From Thalassospira lucentensis (GTDB lineage Bacteria > Pseudomonadota > Alphaproteobacteria > Rhodospirillales > Thalassospiraceae), in NCBI RefSeq assembly GCF_011806425.1, contig NZ_JAATOV010000005.1, positions 270,145 to 334,144 of the forward strand: DNA of 64,000 nucleotides, in the 5' to 3' direction. The notes beneath the pieces are model-generated. The model saw nothing but the letters and a program-made list of their open reading frames with translations, searched no databases and was not told the origin of the DNA. Positions 29,635 through 38,657 of this stretch are shown here, one piece after another. Both the position numbers and the translations under genes were made by a program. Positions within the stretch are counted from its first letter, which is position 1, and each line of letters begins with the position of its first letter.

Positions 29635-30657
29635 TTATTTGATCTGGCGGTCTTTTTCGCCCGGCAAAAAGACGCTGGTATAAACATCGCCAACGCTTGG
29701 TTTGTTTTCAAAACCAAATGCCAGCGCAACCTGATCGATGGCCTTGGCCATACGGTCGGTTTTCACAAGGCCCATACCGTCTTTGATGGTTGCCGGGGTG
29801 ACGACATTTTCATCAATCGCCATCTGAAGACGCTGCAGTTCAAGCGATGGGTCAATCAGCGGATCGACTTCCTTAAGGGCGGCAATCGCTGATGCCGGAT
29901 CGGCAATGGCCGCGCGCCAGCCCTTTACAACTGCGCGTAAGAAGCCGCGCAGTTCTTCGGGGTGGTTTTCCATCATGTCAGGGGATGCCAGAATGCCATT
30001 GCCGTAAAAGTCCATGCCGTAATCCTTATATTGGAAAACGGTCAGGTCCTCTTTGCCAATGCCCTGCGCCTGAAGGTTCAGGATCGATGTGAAATAGTGG
30101 CCGGAAATCGCATCAACATCGCCGCGCACCAACATCGGTTCACGCAGCGGCGGGTCCATGCTTTCCCATTTGACGTCGTCAAGTTTCAGACCGGTTGCCT
30201 CGGCAAATGCCGGATACAGTTTGCGCGATGCATCAAATACCGGCGCACCCAGGGTTTTGCCCACCAAATCTTCGGGTTTGGTGATCCCCGATTTTTTCAA
30301 CATAAACAGCGCAAAGGGTGGGCGATCATAGACCATAAAGATCGACTTCATGGCGCGGTCCGGGTTTGATGCATTAAACTCGACCAACGAGTTAATGTCG
30401 GCAAGCGACACGTCATAGGCGCCACTGGCCACCCGGGTGATCGCGCCAACAGATCCGTTGCCCGAATCAATCGTGACATCAAGACCTTCGTCTGCGTAAT
30501 AGCCGTTCTTTTTCGCCAGAATATAAGGTGCCGCTGGCCCTTCATATTTCCAATCGAGCGAAAATTTCAGTTCCGTGTCGGCCATTGCCGACGTCGCGCC
30601 AAATGCAAAAGCCACACCCAGTGCAGCGCTTAAAAATCGGTTGGTGAATTTGGTCAT
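29635..30657 (-). CDS. ABC transporter substrate-binding protein (NMT1/THI5-like)
   Basis: Periplasmic binding protein of 340 residues. It has a signal peptide ending AMADTELKF and the family opening FSLDWKYEGPAAPYILAKKNGYYADEGLDV. The downstream region VASGAYDVSLADINSLVEF is typical. The ATG at 30657 follows GAGAGGCTTCACG on -. The family binds HMP-type pyrimidines, riboflavin precursors or sulfonates; no TPP riboswitch is present upstream, so a thiamine link is unproven. The gene is divergent from the ATP12 gene. Confidence 0.88.
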   Translation of the reverse strand: MTKFTNRFLSAALGVAFAFGATSAMADTELKFSLDWKYEGPAAPYILAKKNGYYADEGLDVTIDSGNGSVGAITRVASGAYDVSLADINSLVEFNASNPDRAMKSIFMVYDRPPFALFMLKKSGITKPEDLVGKTLGAPVFDASRKLYPAFAEATGLKLDDVKWESMDPPLREPMLVRGDVDAISGHYFTSILNLQAQGIGKEDLTVFQYKDYGMDFYGNGILASPDMMENHPEELRGFLRAVVKGWRAAIADPASAIAALKEVDPLIDPSLELQRLQMAIDENVVTPATIKDGMGLVKTDRMAKAIDQVALAFGFENKPSVGDVYTSVFLPGEKDRQIK

Positions 30658-30812
30658 ACGCGTGAAGCCTCTCCTGTTTCGGACCGTTATTGGCAGCCCT
30701 GCCACCGAATTAAATCCCCTGACGACACAGCAAAGCCCATGCCATATCGATGATCGTCCCGCAGTTTCGCGGTTTTGTTATCTTTCCCTGTCACAGTAGG
30801 GATGTTTAATAT

Positions 30813-30837
30813 TTGGTCAATGGGGTAAAATGACCAA
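30813..30837. promoter_or_regulatory. Candidate operator between the ABC importer and ATP12 genes
   Basis: TTGGTCA and its exact inverse TGACCAA are separated by 11 bp. The site lies 155 bp upstream of the binding protein gene and 95 bp upstream of the ATP12 gene. The half-site resembles those of GntR-type or RutR-type regulators, but the arrangement fits neither exactly. No regulator gene is adjacent. Confidence 0.4.
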
Positions 30838-30931
30838 TAATTATACAGAAAATTTTGATAATCGCCTAAATGGCGTTCGAACCGCCTTTGTTTTCCCAAA
30901 ACCACTTGCGCCGCGCGCCGGTTTTAGGCAT

Positions 30932-31660
30932 ATGGCGATCATGGTTACACAAACAATCAAACGCTTTTATAAAAAGGCCGATGCTGCTTTCGATGACGGC
31001 GGTGCTGGCTGGCGCGTGCAGCTTGACGGCCGCGCGGTAAAAACCCCGGCCAAGGCCGATTTCGTGCTGCCATCCGAAGTGCTGGCGCGTGAAATTGCTG
31101 CGGAATGGGATGCACAGGGCGAAAAAATTCTGCCCCATACCATGCCCATCATGCAGCGCGCCGCGACCGCCATTGACCGTGTTCGACCCAACCGCACAAC
31201 CGTGGTCGCAGAACTGACCGGTTACGGCCGATCCGATTTGCTGTGCTATCGCGCGGCCTTTCCGACCGACCTTGTCGAGCGCCAAGCCAAGGCATGGCAG
31301 CCACTTCTTGATTGGGCAGCACAGGAACTTGGTGTTGAATTGACCGTGACCGAGGGTGTCATGCCGGTCAGCCAACGCGAAGATGCCCTGATGCGCATTC
31401 AGGACCTGATCAATGGCTTTGATGATTATTACCTGACCGCATTGCATAACCTGACCACCGTGTCGGGGTCGGTGATTGTCGCACTGGCCGTGATCCATGG
31501 TCGCATCAATGCCCAAGAAGCATCCGAATGCGCGTTGCTGGATGAAGAATACTCGATCGAGCAATGGGGCGACGACGCCGAAGCCGTCGAACGCCGCGAC
31601 CGCCACCGCGCCGAAATCCTCGCCACGGGTCGGTATCTTGAATTGCTGATGGCGCGTTAG
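30932..31660 (+). CDS. ATP12 family chaperone
   Basis: ATP12 proteins chaperone the F1-ATPase alpha subunit in mitochondria and occur in Alphaproteobacteria. The 242-residue product starts MAIMVTQTIKRFYKKADA and shows the family pattern VQLDGRAVKTPAKADFVLPSEVLAREIAAEWDAQ, TAIDRV, ELTGYGRSDLLCYRA and TVSGSVIVALAV. Starts at 30830 or 30941 are possible; the family N-terminus favours 30932 or 30941. It forms a single-gene unit ending in a strong terminator. Confidence 0.88.
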   Translation: MAIMVTQTIKRFYKKADAAFDDGGAGWRVQLDGRAVKTPAKADFVLPSEVLAREIAAEWDAQGEKILPHTMPIMQRAATAIDRVRPNRTTVVAELTGYGRSDLLCYRAAFPTDLVERQAKAWQPLLDWAAQELGVELTVTEGVMPVSQREDALMRIQDLINGFDDYYLTALHNLTTVSGSVIVALAVIHGRINAQEASECALLDEEYSIEQWGDDAEAVERRDRHRAEILATGRYLELLMAR

Positions 31661-31711
31661 GGCTTTCTATGAACTGCCTAATTGGGCGGCGCAATGCATG
31701 AGATTTGAGAT

Positions 31712-31742
31712 AAAAAGGAGCAGCCGGGGCTGCTCCTTTTTT
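31712..31742. terminator. Bidirectional terminator
   Basis: AAAAAGGAGCAGCC and its near-complement GGCTGCTCCTTTTTT form a stem of about 13 bp with a tiny loop, flanked by A and T runs. It separates the ATP12 gene from the convergent ABC membrane domain gene. Confidence 0.88.
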
Positions 31743-31778
31743 AGTACGTAAACGGATGTGCTAGATGTGCTGTTGGGC

Positions 31779-32765
31779 TCAGTTCATCCAATTGGCAATC
31801 ATCTTATGCTGAACAGCGGCTTGTGATGCCACGCGGTAATAAGACAGCAATTCGCGCATAGGCGATGACATCCGATCAAAGCCGGAAATAAAGGCAACGA
31901 TGACACCAATCGATGTTTGGCCCTGAATGACCAAATAGCCGCCTGCGACCAGAACGCAGATCGGTGCCAGCGCGTTTAGAAAGTTGATCAGCGCCTTCAT
32001 GCCGAATTTCAGCAAAAACAGCTTCATGCGGTTATCAAACAGCATGCTAATGCCGCTATTGATGGTTTCGACCTGTTCATCGTTTTTCTCACCGGGGGAT
32101 AGTTCGGACAGCTCGTCGCTCATGTCGCGCATTTTATTAACGCGCTTTTCGATCAGGGCGTTGATCTGCTTTTGAATGACCGGGACAAGGGCAACTTGCG
32201 GGATCAGGGCAATCACCCCGATCAGGCCAACCATTGGCTCAACGCTAAGCATATAGCCAAGCCCAAAGATCAGCATGCCGCTATTGACCACCGGCTGCGA
32301 CAGCCCATCGCCCACAAACCCGCCCAGCTTTTCAATCTCCCCGCCGATGATCGATACCGCACGGCCGTTGCTGGCATTGCTGTTTTTGCTGTTGTCGTCA
32401 CCGGTATGGTTTTCGGCATGCAGGCGGGTCAGGTGCTTTCGGTTATGGGCAATGGCACTTTCGCTCAGCCAGCCTTCATAAACCCGCAACAGGTATTTCA
32501 GGGCCCCTTGGCAAACCACCACGGCGACATAAATCACCGCCAATGTCGTCAGCAGTTCCAAATTCTGTGGTTTGATCGCGTCATCGACAAGGCGGCGCTG
32601 CAATTCAATTGGCGCAATGCTGAGCAACGCGACGATGATCGCAATCACACAAACCGCGACCTGATGCCAACCACTCATGCGCCAGACATACCGCCAAAGC
32701 GAGATGGCCGGGGTATCGTCGCCGGTGGGCTCGATGGTGCGCGGTTTGATTTTTAATTTTGCCAT
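31779..32765 (-). CDS. ABC transporter transmembrane domain protein without ATPase domain
   Basis: A 328-residue protein with the layout of an exporter-type ABC membrane domain: about six membrane segments, the first at VAVCVIAIIVALLSIAP and the last pair around ICVLVAGGYLVIQGQTSIGVIVAFISGF. It stops just after the membrane domain (QHKMIANWMN), exactly where the nucleotide-binding domain would begin. A polar insert (HTGDDNSKNSNASNGR) interrupts the intracellular region near residues 117-132. No ATPase gene flanks it, so a separate partner or a non-transport role must be assumed. Starts at ATG 32765. Confidence 0.8.
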   Translation of the reverse strand: MAKLKIKPRTIEPTGDDTPAISLWRYVWRMSGWHQVAVCVIAIIVALLSIAPIELQRRLVDDAIKPQNLELLTTLAVIYVAVVVCQGALKYLLRVYEGWLSESAIAHNRKHLTRLHAENHTGDDNSKNSNASNGRAVSIIGGEIEKLGGFVGDGLSQPVVNSGMLIFGLGYMLSVEPMVGLIGVIALIPQVALVPVIQKQINALIEKRVNKMRDMSDELSELSPGEKNDEQVETINSGISMLFDNRMKLFLLKFGMKALINFLNALAPICVLVAGGYLVIQGQTSIGVIVAFISGFDRMSSPMRELLSYYRVASQAAVQHKMIANWMN

Positions 32766-33199
32766 GTCCGTTATCTCTTAAAAGCCAGCCAACCTGTTGC
32801 GCCCGATTACGGGTTTTTCTGTTTTATCGATGGGATGTTGTCTTTACGTTATTGATAACACCGTTGGATTGGGAAACTACCCATCAATTACCCAAAATCG
32901 CGATTTTGCGTAGCCGGGCCGCACGCTGCGCGATGATGGCAAAGGTCGCCATTTCACGTTTGTTATGACAAATGGCCGATTGGGCGCTGCGCCTAGACTT
33001 TAGTTCATCGCGACATCATGCCCAGGTCACTGATACCATTAACGTTAGGGAAAGCAGGGTTTTACGTCGGTTTTTAACATCACTTTGATCAGAGAAAAAT
33101 AATTGGCATTCCAGTACCGAATAATGGTATTTGATGTTCTGGAACAGGTTCTTTGGGCGAAATGTGCGTAGCGCCATTCACAGCAGGGAAAAATGCAAC
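32766..33199. other. Intergenic region with a 16-bp palindrome
   Basis: A 434-bp gap between two divergent genes (ABC membrane domain protein on -, pccB on +), so it must hold both promoters. CAAAATCGCGATTTTG at 32893-32908 is a perfect palindrome and a candidate operator. No small gene, tRNA or terminator is evident. The stretch nearest pccB is AT-richer. Confidence 0.5.
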
Positions 33200-34732
33200 A
33201 TGCAAGATATTGTCGCCAAACTCGAAGCCAAGCGGGCCGAGGCCGCCATGGGCGGTGGGCAGCGCCGGATCGATAATCAGCACGCCAAAGGCAAACTCAC
33301 CGCGCGTGAGCGGATTGACGTGCTGCTTGATCCCGGCTCTTTCGAAGAATGGGACATGTTTGTCGAACATGATTGCGTTGATTTCGGCATGTCCGAAAAC
33401 CGCATTCCCGGCGACGGTGTTGTGACCGGCCATGGCACGATCAATGGCCGATTGGTCTTTGTCTTCTCGCAGGATTTCACCGTGTTTGGTGGCGCGCTTT
33501 CGGGGGCGCATGCGCGCAAGATCGGCAAAATCATGGATCAGGCGATGAAGGTCGGCGCACCGGTGATTGGCATCAATGATTCCGGCGGTGCGCGCATCCA
33601 GGAAGGTGTCGAAAGCCTTGCCGGTTATGCTGATGTGTTCCAACGCAATGTCGAGGCATCCGGTGTGATCCCGCAGATTTCCCTGATCATGGGGCCATGC
33701 GCGGGTGGGGCGGTTTATAGCCCGGCCATGACCGACTTTATTTTCATGGTCAAGGACAGCTCCTATATGTTCGTGACCGGGCCGGATGTTGTGAAAACCG
33801 TCACCCACGAAGAAGTCACCCATGAACAGCTTGGCGGGGCGACAACGCACACAAGTGTATCGGGTGTGGCTGATCTGGCGTTTGACAATGATGTGGATTT
33901 GCTGCTGCAAACGCGGCGTTTCATGGACTTCCTGCCGCTTTCAAACAAAGAAGATCCGCCCGCACGGCTGTGTGAAGACCCGATCAAACGCGATGATTTC
34001 TCGCTTGATACGCTGGTCCCTGAAAATCCCAACATGCCCTATGACATGAAGGAACTGATCACAAAGGTCGTCGACGAAGGCGATTTCTTTGAAATTCAGG
34101 AAGATTACGCCAAAAACATCATTATCGGCATGGCGCGCATGGATGGTCGCACGGTTGGCATCGTCGCCAATCAGCCGATGGTGCTGGCCGGCTGCCTTGA
34201 TATCGATAGTTCAAAAAAGGCTGCCCGGTTTGTTCGGTTCTGCGATGCCTATAACATTCCGATTGTCACCTTTGTGGATGTGCCGGGCTTTATGCCGGGT
34301 ACCGCACAGGAATATGGCGGCATCATCAAACATGGTGCGAAACTGCTTTATGCCTATGCCGAGGCCACCGTGCCGAAAGTCACTGTCATTACCCGCAAGG
34401 CATATGGCGGGGCGTATGACGTTATGGCATCCAAGCATCTGCGCGGTGATGTGAACTATGCTTGGCCGACCGCCGAAATTGCCGTAATGGGCCCAAAAGG
34501 CGCGGTGGAAATTATCTTCCGTGCGGATATGGATGACCCGGCCAAAATCGAAGCGCGCACCGAAGAATATCGCGAAAAATTCGCCAACCCGTTTGTCGCG
34601 GGCCGCAAAGGGTTCATTGACGATGTCATCATGCCCCATGGTACGCGCCGCCGTGTATGCAAATCACTGGCGATGCTGCGTAATAAAGACATCCAGAACC
34701 CGGAAAAGAAACACGGCAACATTCCGTTGTAA
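33200..34732 (+). CDS. pccB: Propionyl-CoA carboxylase beta subunit (carboxyltransferase)
   Basis: Transfers the carboxyl group from biotin to propionyl-CoA, giving methylmalonyl-CoA. The 510-residue product has both crotonase-like halves: the N half with [19 protein letters not shown] and [18 protein letters not shown], and the C half with [32 protein letters not shown] at 33200 follows AGGGAAAA and matches the family N-terminus [12 protein letters not shown]; an upstream ATG at 33131 would add 23 unlikely residues. pccA follows 29 bp downstream. Confidence 0.93.
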   Translation: MQDIVAKLEAKRAEAAMGGGQRRIDNQHAKGKLTARERIDVLLDPGSFEEWDMFVEHDCVDFGMSENRIPGDGVVTGHGTINGRLVFVFSQDFTVFGGALSGAHARKIGKIMDQAMKVGAPVIGINDSGGARIQEGVESLAGYADVFQRNVEASGVIPQISLIMGPCAGGAVYSPAMTDFIFMVKDSSYMFVTGPDVVKTVTHEEVTHEQLGGATTHTSVSGVADLAFDNDVDLLLQTRRFMDFLPLSNKEDPPARLCEDPIKRDDFSLDTLVPENPNMPYDMKELITKVVDEGDFFEIQEDYAKNIIIGMARMDGRTVGIVANQPMVLAGCLDIDSSKKAARFVRFCDAYNIPIVTFVDVPGFMPGTAQEYGGIIKHGAKLLYAYAEATVPKVTVITRKAYGGAYDVMASKHLRGDVNYAWPTAEIAVMGPKGAVEIIFRADMDDPAKIEARTEEYREKFANPFVAGRKGFIDDVIMPHGTRRRVCKSLAMLRNKDIQNPEKKHGNIPL

Positions 34733-34761
34733 GCCGCCTCGTCATATTGGGAGACAGAATA

Positions 34762-36762
34762 ATGTTTAAGAAAATCCTGATTGCCAACCGCGGTGAAATT
34801 GCCTGCCGTGTGATCAAATCAGCCCGCAAAATGGGCATTAAAACCGTCGCAGTCTATTCCGACGCCGATAAAAATGCCCTGCATGTTCAGATGGCCGACG
34901 AGGCGGTTCATATTGGACCGGCCCCGTCCAATCAGTCCTATCTGGTCATGGAAAAAATCATCGATGCCTGCAAATCCACCGGGGCAGAGGCGGTCCATCC
35001 CGGCTATGGCTTCTTGTCGGAAAATCAGGCCTTTGCCAAGGAGCTGGACGCGGCAAACATCGCCTTTATCGGCCCGCCAAATGGCGCGATTGCTGCCATG
35101 GGCGATAAAATTACCTCCAAAAAAATTGCGGCTGAAGCCGGTGTTTCGACCGTGCCGGGCTATATGGGGGTGATCAAGGACACCGACGAGGCGGTTAAAA
35201 TCGCCAATGATGTCGGTTATCCGGTGATGCTTAAGGCCTCTGCTGGTGGTGGCGGCAAGGGCATGCGCATTGCGCATAATGATGACGAATGCCGCGAAGG
35301 CTTCGAACGTGCCACCTCTGAGGCCGCCAGTTCCTTTGGCGATGACCGTGTGTTTATCGAGAAATTCGTCGTCGAACCGCGCCATATCGAAATTCAGGTG
35401 CTGGCCGATAAGCACGGCCATGCGATTTACCTTGGCGAACGCGAATGCTCCATCCAGCGTCGCCACCAAAAGGTCGTCGAAGAAGCCCCATCACCCTTTA
35501 TCGATCCCGCCACGCGCAAAGCCATGGGCGAACAGGCCGTCGCGTTGGCACGTGCTGTCGAATATTGCTCGGCCGGGACGGTGGAATTCATCGTCGACAA
35601 GGACAAAAATTTCTACTTCTTGGAAATGAATACCCGGCTTCAGGTCGAACACCCGGTGACCGAACTTATCACCGGTCAGGACCTTGTCGAATGGATGATC
35701 AAGATCGCCGACGGCCAGGAACTGACACTTAAGCAAGATGACGTGACATTGACCGGCTGGGCGATGGAAACCCGCATCTATGCCGAAGATCCGTTTCGCG
35801 AATTCCTGCCCTCCACCGGGCGCTTGGTCCGTTATCAGCCACCGAGTGAAAGCACCTCTGTCCGTGTGGATACCGGCGTGTTTGAAGGCGGCGAAATTTC
35901 TATGTTTTACGACCCAATGGTCGCAAAGCTGGTGACATACGGCGAAACCCGTGATGATGCCATTGGCGAAATGCGCGCCGCCTTGGATGCCTATTACATC
36001 CGCGGTATTTCACACAACATTCCGTTCTTGGCCGCTGTTATGGCCAACAAACGGTTCCAAGATGGTAACATCACCACCAACTTCATCGCCGAAGAATACC
36101 CCAATGGCTTCTCGGCCGATGATTTGCCCAACGATGATCCGGCAACCCTGATTGTGGTTGCTGCCTATATCAATCAGCGGATCGCCGAGCGTAATGCGGG
36201 CATTACCGGCCAAATCAGCGACCATCCGCTTGATGTTGCCGAAAGTTGGGTGGCGGTTTCGGGTGATGATCACACCGCCTTTGATATCGAGTTTGATGGT
36301 GTTAACGGCGATTACATTGTCGCGATCAATGATCGCAGCTACGGCGTGACATCGGATTGGAAGATCGGTGATCCAATGTTTGCCGGTGAAATCGACGGCA
36401 CACCGGTCTGTGTGCAGATCGACCACGAAGGGGTGGGTTATCGCCTGTCGGCCAATGGCATTCAACGCAGTTTCAAGGTGCTGCTGCCCCGTGTGGCCGC
36501 CTTGCAAAAACTGATGCCGTTCAAGGCCCCGCCAGACATGTCCAACTTCCTGCAATCACCTATGCCGGGCCTTTTGGTCAAGGTATCGGTCGAGGAAGGC
36601 CAAACCGTCCAGCCGGGCACAGAGCTTTGCATCCTTGAAGCCATGAAAATGGAAAACGTACTCAAAGCCGAAAGCAAAGGTGTGGTCAAAAAAATCCACG
36701 CAGAGCAGGGTGCCAACCTGTCGGTCGATGCGATTATTATCGAGTTTGAAAAAGAAGAATAA
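34762..36762 (+). CDS. pccA: Propionyl-CoA carboxylase alpha subunit (biotin carboxylase and biotin carrier)
   Basis: ATP-dependent carboxylation of biotin for PccB. The 666-residue product has biotin carboxylase (about 1-450; KKILIANRGEIACRV, the ATP-grasp loop KASAGGGGKGMRIA), a BT linker domain (about 500-580), and a C-terminal biotinyl domain with EAMKMENV, biotin on about Lys629. ATG at 34762 follows GGGAGACAG. With pccB it makes a complete enzyme; no methylmalonyl-CoA mutase gene is next to it. A terminator follows. Confidence 0.93.
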   Translation: MFKKILIANRGEIACRVIKSARKMGIKTVAVYSDADKNALHVQMADEAVHIGPAPSNQSYLVMEKIIDACKSTGAEAVHPGYGFLSENQAFAKELDAANIAFIGPPNGAIAAMGDKITSKKIAAEAGVSTVPGYMGVIKDTDEAVKIANDVGYPVMLKASAGGGGKGMRIAHNDDECREGFERATSEAASSFGDDRVFIEKFVVEPRHIEIQVLADKHGHAIYLGERECSIQRRHQKVVEEAPSPFIDPATRKAMGEQAVALARAVEYCSAGTVEFIVDKDKNFYFLEMNTRLQVEHPVTELITGQDLVEWMIKIADGQELTLKQDDVTLTGWAMETRIYAEDPFREFLPSTGRLVRYQPPSESTSVRVDTGVFEGGEISMFYDPMVAKLVTYGETRDDAIGEMRAALDAYYIRGISHNIPFLAAVMANKRFQDGNITTNFIAEEYPNGFSADDLPNDDPATLIVVAAYINQRIAERNAGITGQISDHPLDVAESWVAVSGDDHTAFDIEFDGVNGDYIVAINDRSYGVTSDWKIGDPMFAGEIDGTPVCVQIDHEGVGYRLSANGIQRSFKVLLPRVAALQKLMPFKAPPDMSNFLQSPMPGLLVKVSVEEGQTVQPGTELCILEAMKMENVLKAESKGVVKKIHAEQGANLSVDAIIIEFEKEE

Positions 36763-36794
36763 GCCAAACGATTGCGTAAACGGCTTGGTTTGAT

Positions 36795-36832
36795 AAAGGC
36801 GCTGGTTGTCATCAACCGGCGCCTTTAATTTT
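36795..36832 (+). terminator. Rho-independent terminator after pccA
   Basis: AAAGGCGC-GGTTG pairs with CAACC-GGCGCCTTT around TCAT, followed by AATTTT. It ends the pccBA unit 33 bp after the stop. Confidence 0.8.
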
Positions 36833-36998
36833 CAACCAGTGCACATCGCCTGCGTTTCAACCCCTTTCACTCAGACCGGCGGCAACTTAAATACAAAAAA
36901 CGGGTCTTTACCCGCGATTGGACGTGCCATATGGTCGCTGATCGAGGCTGTAGAGCTGTTATGTTCGGCCATCCAAGAACAAGAAACGAGGCGTATCT

Positions 36999-37748
36999 AT
37001 GTATAAACTGATTGCTTTTGACGGTGACGATACCCTTTGGCATAACGAGCCGCTTTTCCGTGAAGCCCATATTCAGTTGCGTGAACTTCTCAGCCACTAT
37101 GTCGATGCCGATCAGGTGAATGATCGTCTTTATCAGGCGGAATTGGCCAATCTTTCGATCTATGGCTATGGGGTGACGGGCTTTACCCTGTCGATGATCG
37201 AAACCGCGATTGAGCTTTCTGATCGTAAAATCAGCGCCGAAGACATTCACAAACTTGCCGAAACCGGTAAGGCGATGTTGCGCGCGCCAACCCGGATTAT
37301 TGAAGGGGCGGATAGCGTATTGCGACATTTCGCCAAACGAAATGATGCCAAGCTTGTGCTGATCACCAAGGGTGACTTGATTGCCCAGCAGCTTAAAATC
37401 GACCGGTCCGGGTTTGAGGATTTGTTTGATGGCATTGAGATTGTCTCAGAAAAAGATCCGCTGACCTATCGCAACATCTTTGCGCGCTATGGCGTTGAAC
37501 CCGAAGAAGCCGTAATGATCGGCAATTCGATGAAATCCGATATTCTGCCGGTCCTTGCGTGCGGTGGTTCTGCGATCCACATTCCCTATGAAATCACGTG
37601 GGTGCATGAAATGGTCGATCAGACCGAAATTGATAATGATGCCATTGTCACGGTCGAAACAATTGCCGATGTGCCCGATACGATCGCAAAACTTGAACAA
37701 GATGGCACCGTCAAAATCGGTGCGACCGGGAGCATGGAAAATGTCTGA
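36999..37748 (+). CDS. HAD-family hydrolase
   Basis: A 249-residue HAD hydrolase with motif I AFDGDDTLWHNE (residues 7-18), motif II LITKGD, motif III Lys in VSEKDPLTYR and motif IV VMIGNSMKSDI. AACGAGGCG precedes the ATG. Its stop lies inside the start of the DUF1244 gene (8-bp overlap), so the two are translationally coupled. Substrate unknown. Confidence 0.86.
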   Translation: MYKLIAFDGDDTLWHNEPLFREAHIQLRELLSHYVDADQVNDRLYQAELANLSIYGYGVTGFTLSMIETAIELSDRKISAEDIHKLAETGKAMLRAPTRIIEGADSVLRHFAKRNDAKLVLITKGDLIAQQLKIDRSGFEDLFDGIEIVSEKDPLTYRNIFARYGVEPEEAVMIGNSMKSDILPVLACGGSAIHIPYEITWVHEMVDQTEIDNDAIVTVETIADVPDTIAKLEQDGTVKIGATGSMENV

Positions 37749-38124
37749 TTGCGCGGGCTCTGAAATGTCGACAGCGGCATCCTTGGCCAATGGGCCTGCC
37801 GTCGACCTTGATCCGCAGACCAAGCTGGAACTCGAAGCTGCAGCCTTTCGCGGACTGGTTGGCCATCTTCAGGACCGCAAAGATGTGCAAAACATCGATT
37901 TGATGAACTTGGCCGGTTTTTGCCGTAACTGTCTGGCAAAATGGTATCTGGCTGCTGCCCGTGAAAAGGGTGTGGCAATGGATTATGATGGCGTACGCGA
38001 AGTCGTCTATGGCATGACCTATGATGCGTGGAAAGACAATCATCAGGCCCCAGCATCCGAAGAACAGAAACAAAAGTTTCAGGACACCGCCCATCTGCAC
38101 GCCAAAATTCCGGGTGCCAAGTAA
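37741..38124 (+). CDS. DUF1244 family protein
   Basis: A 127-residue protein of unknown function. The domain is plain in LELEAAAFRGLVGHLQDRKDVQNIDLMNLAGFCRNCLAKWYLAAA (residues about 29-73) and REVVYGMTYDAWKDNHQ. The two cysteines in FCRNC are conserved in the family. The ATG overlaps the last 8 bp of the HAD gene; a second ATG at 37764 would remove that overlap and give a size nearer the family's usual length of about 100. acyP follows 90 bp downstream. Confidence 0.82.
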   Translation: MSDCAGSEMSTAASLANGPAVDLDPQTKLELEAAAFRGLVGHLQDRKDVQNIDLMNLAGFCRNCLAKWYLAAAREKGVAMDYDGVREVVYGMTYDAWKDNHQAPASEEQKQKFQDTAHLHAKIPGAK

Positions 38125-38214
38125 CGTTAAGGAACGCCCAATAACGCCAAGTAACATTGCCGTCTAGAATAGCGGCATGAGGCCAGCCACATCTGCAAGC
38201 AGGAAGGTATTCCC

Positions 38215-38529
38215 ATGACCGACACACGCCCAGATCCGGCAACGGGATCAGGAAACATTGCCGTTCATGCCCGGATCGAAGGCCGGGTGCAGGGTGTTTG
38301 GTACCGTGCCTGGACGGTCGAGCAAGCGACCAAGCGCGGTTTGACCGGCTGGGTGCGCAACCGCAATGACGGCACGGTCGAAGCCGTGTTTTGCGGCCCG
38401 GTGGAGGCCGTGACCTCCATGATTACCGCCTGCCATGACGGCCCGACGCATGCCCGCGTTGATCGCATTCACGAAGAACCCGCCCTTGAAGACGGGTTTT
38501 CTGTGTTTGAAAAACGCCCAACGGCGTAG
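38215..38529 (+). CDS. acyP: Acylphosphatase
   Basis: Small enzyme that hydrolyses acyl phosphates. The 104-residue product has the active-site signature GRVQGVWYRAW (residues 22-32, catalytic Arg in YRAW) and the second motif GWVRNRNDGTVEAVF (about 45-59, catalytic Asn in RNRND). GGAAGG precedes the ATG. It follows the HAD-DUF1244 pair in the same direction and may be cotranscribed. Confidence 0.93.
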   Translation: MTDTRPDPATGSGNIAVHARIEGRVQGVWYRAWTVEQATKRGLTGWVRNRNDGTVEAVFCGPVEAVTSMITACHDGPTHARVDRIHEEPALEDGFSVFEKRPTA

Positions 38530-38604
38530 GCACAGCACATCTAAACAAGCCTTGCGAAACGGGCCGCTTTATCTACCTTTGGCGTTATTATCACACCTGT
38601 CACA

Positions 38605-38645
38605 AAAGCATTTTTCGACATGTTTGTTGAAAAATGCTTTCTCTT
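38605..38645 (+). terminator. AT-rich hairpin after acyP
   Basis: AAAGCATTTTTC pairs perfectly with GAAAAATGCTTT around a 12-nt loop and is followed by CTCTTT. It lies 75 bp after acyP and just before the foldback element at 38658. It could terminate acyP transcripts. Confidence 0.6.
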
Positions 38646-38657
38646 TGCCGCAGTGCA

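Noticed and set aside
30658..30812. TPP riboswitch before the NMT1/THI5-type importer
   Set aside because: The importer family suggests it, but the conserved CTGAGA and related THI-box elements are absent on -.
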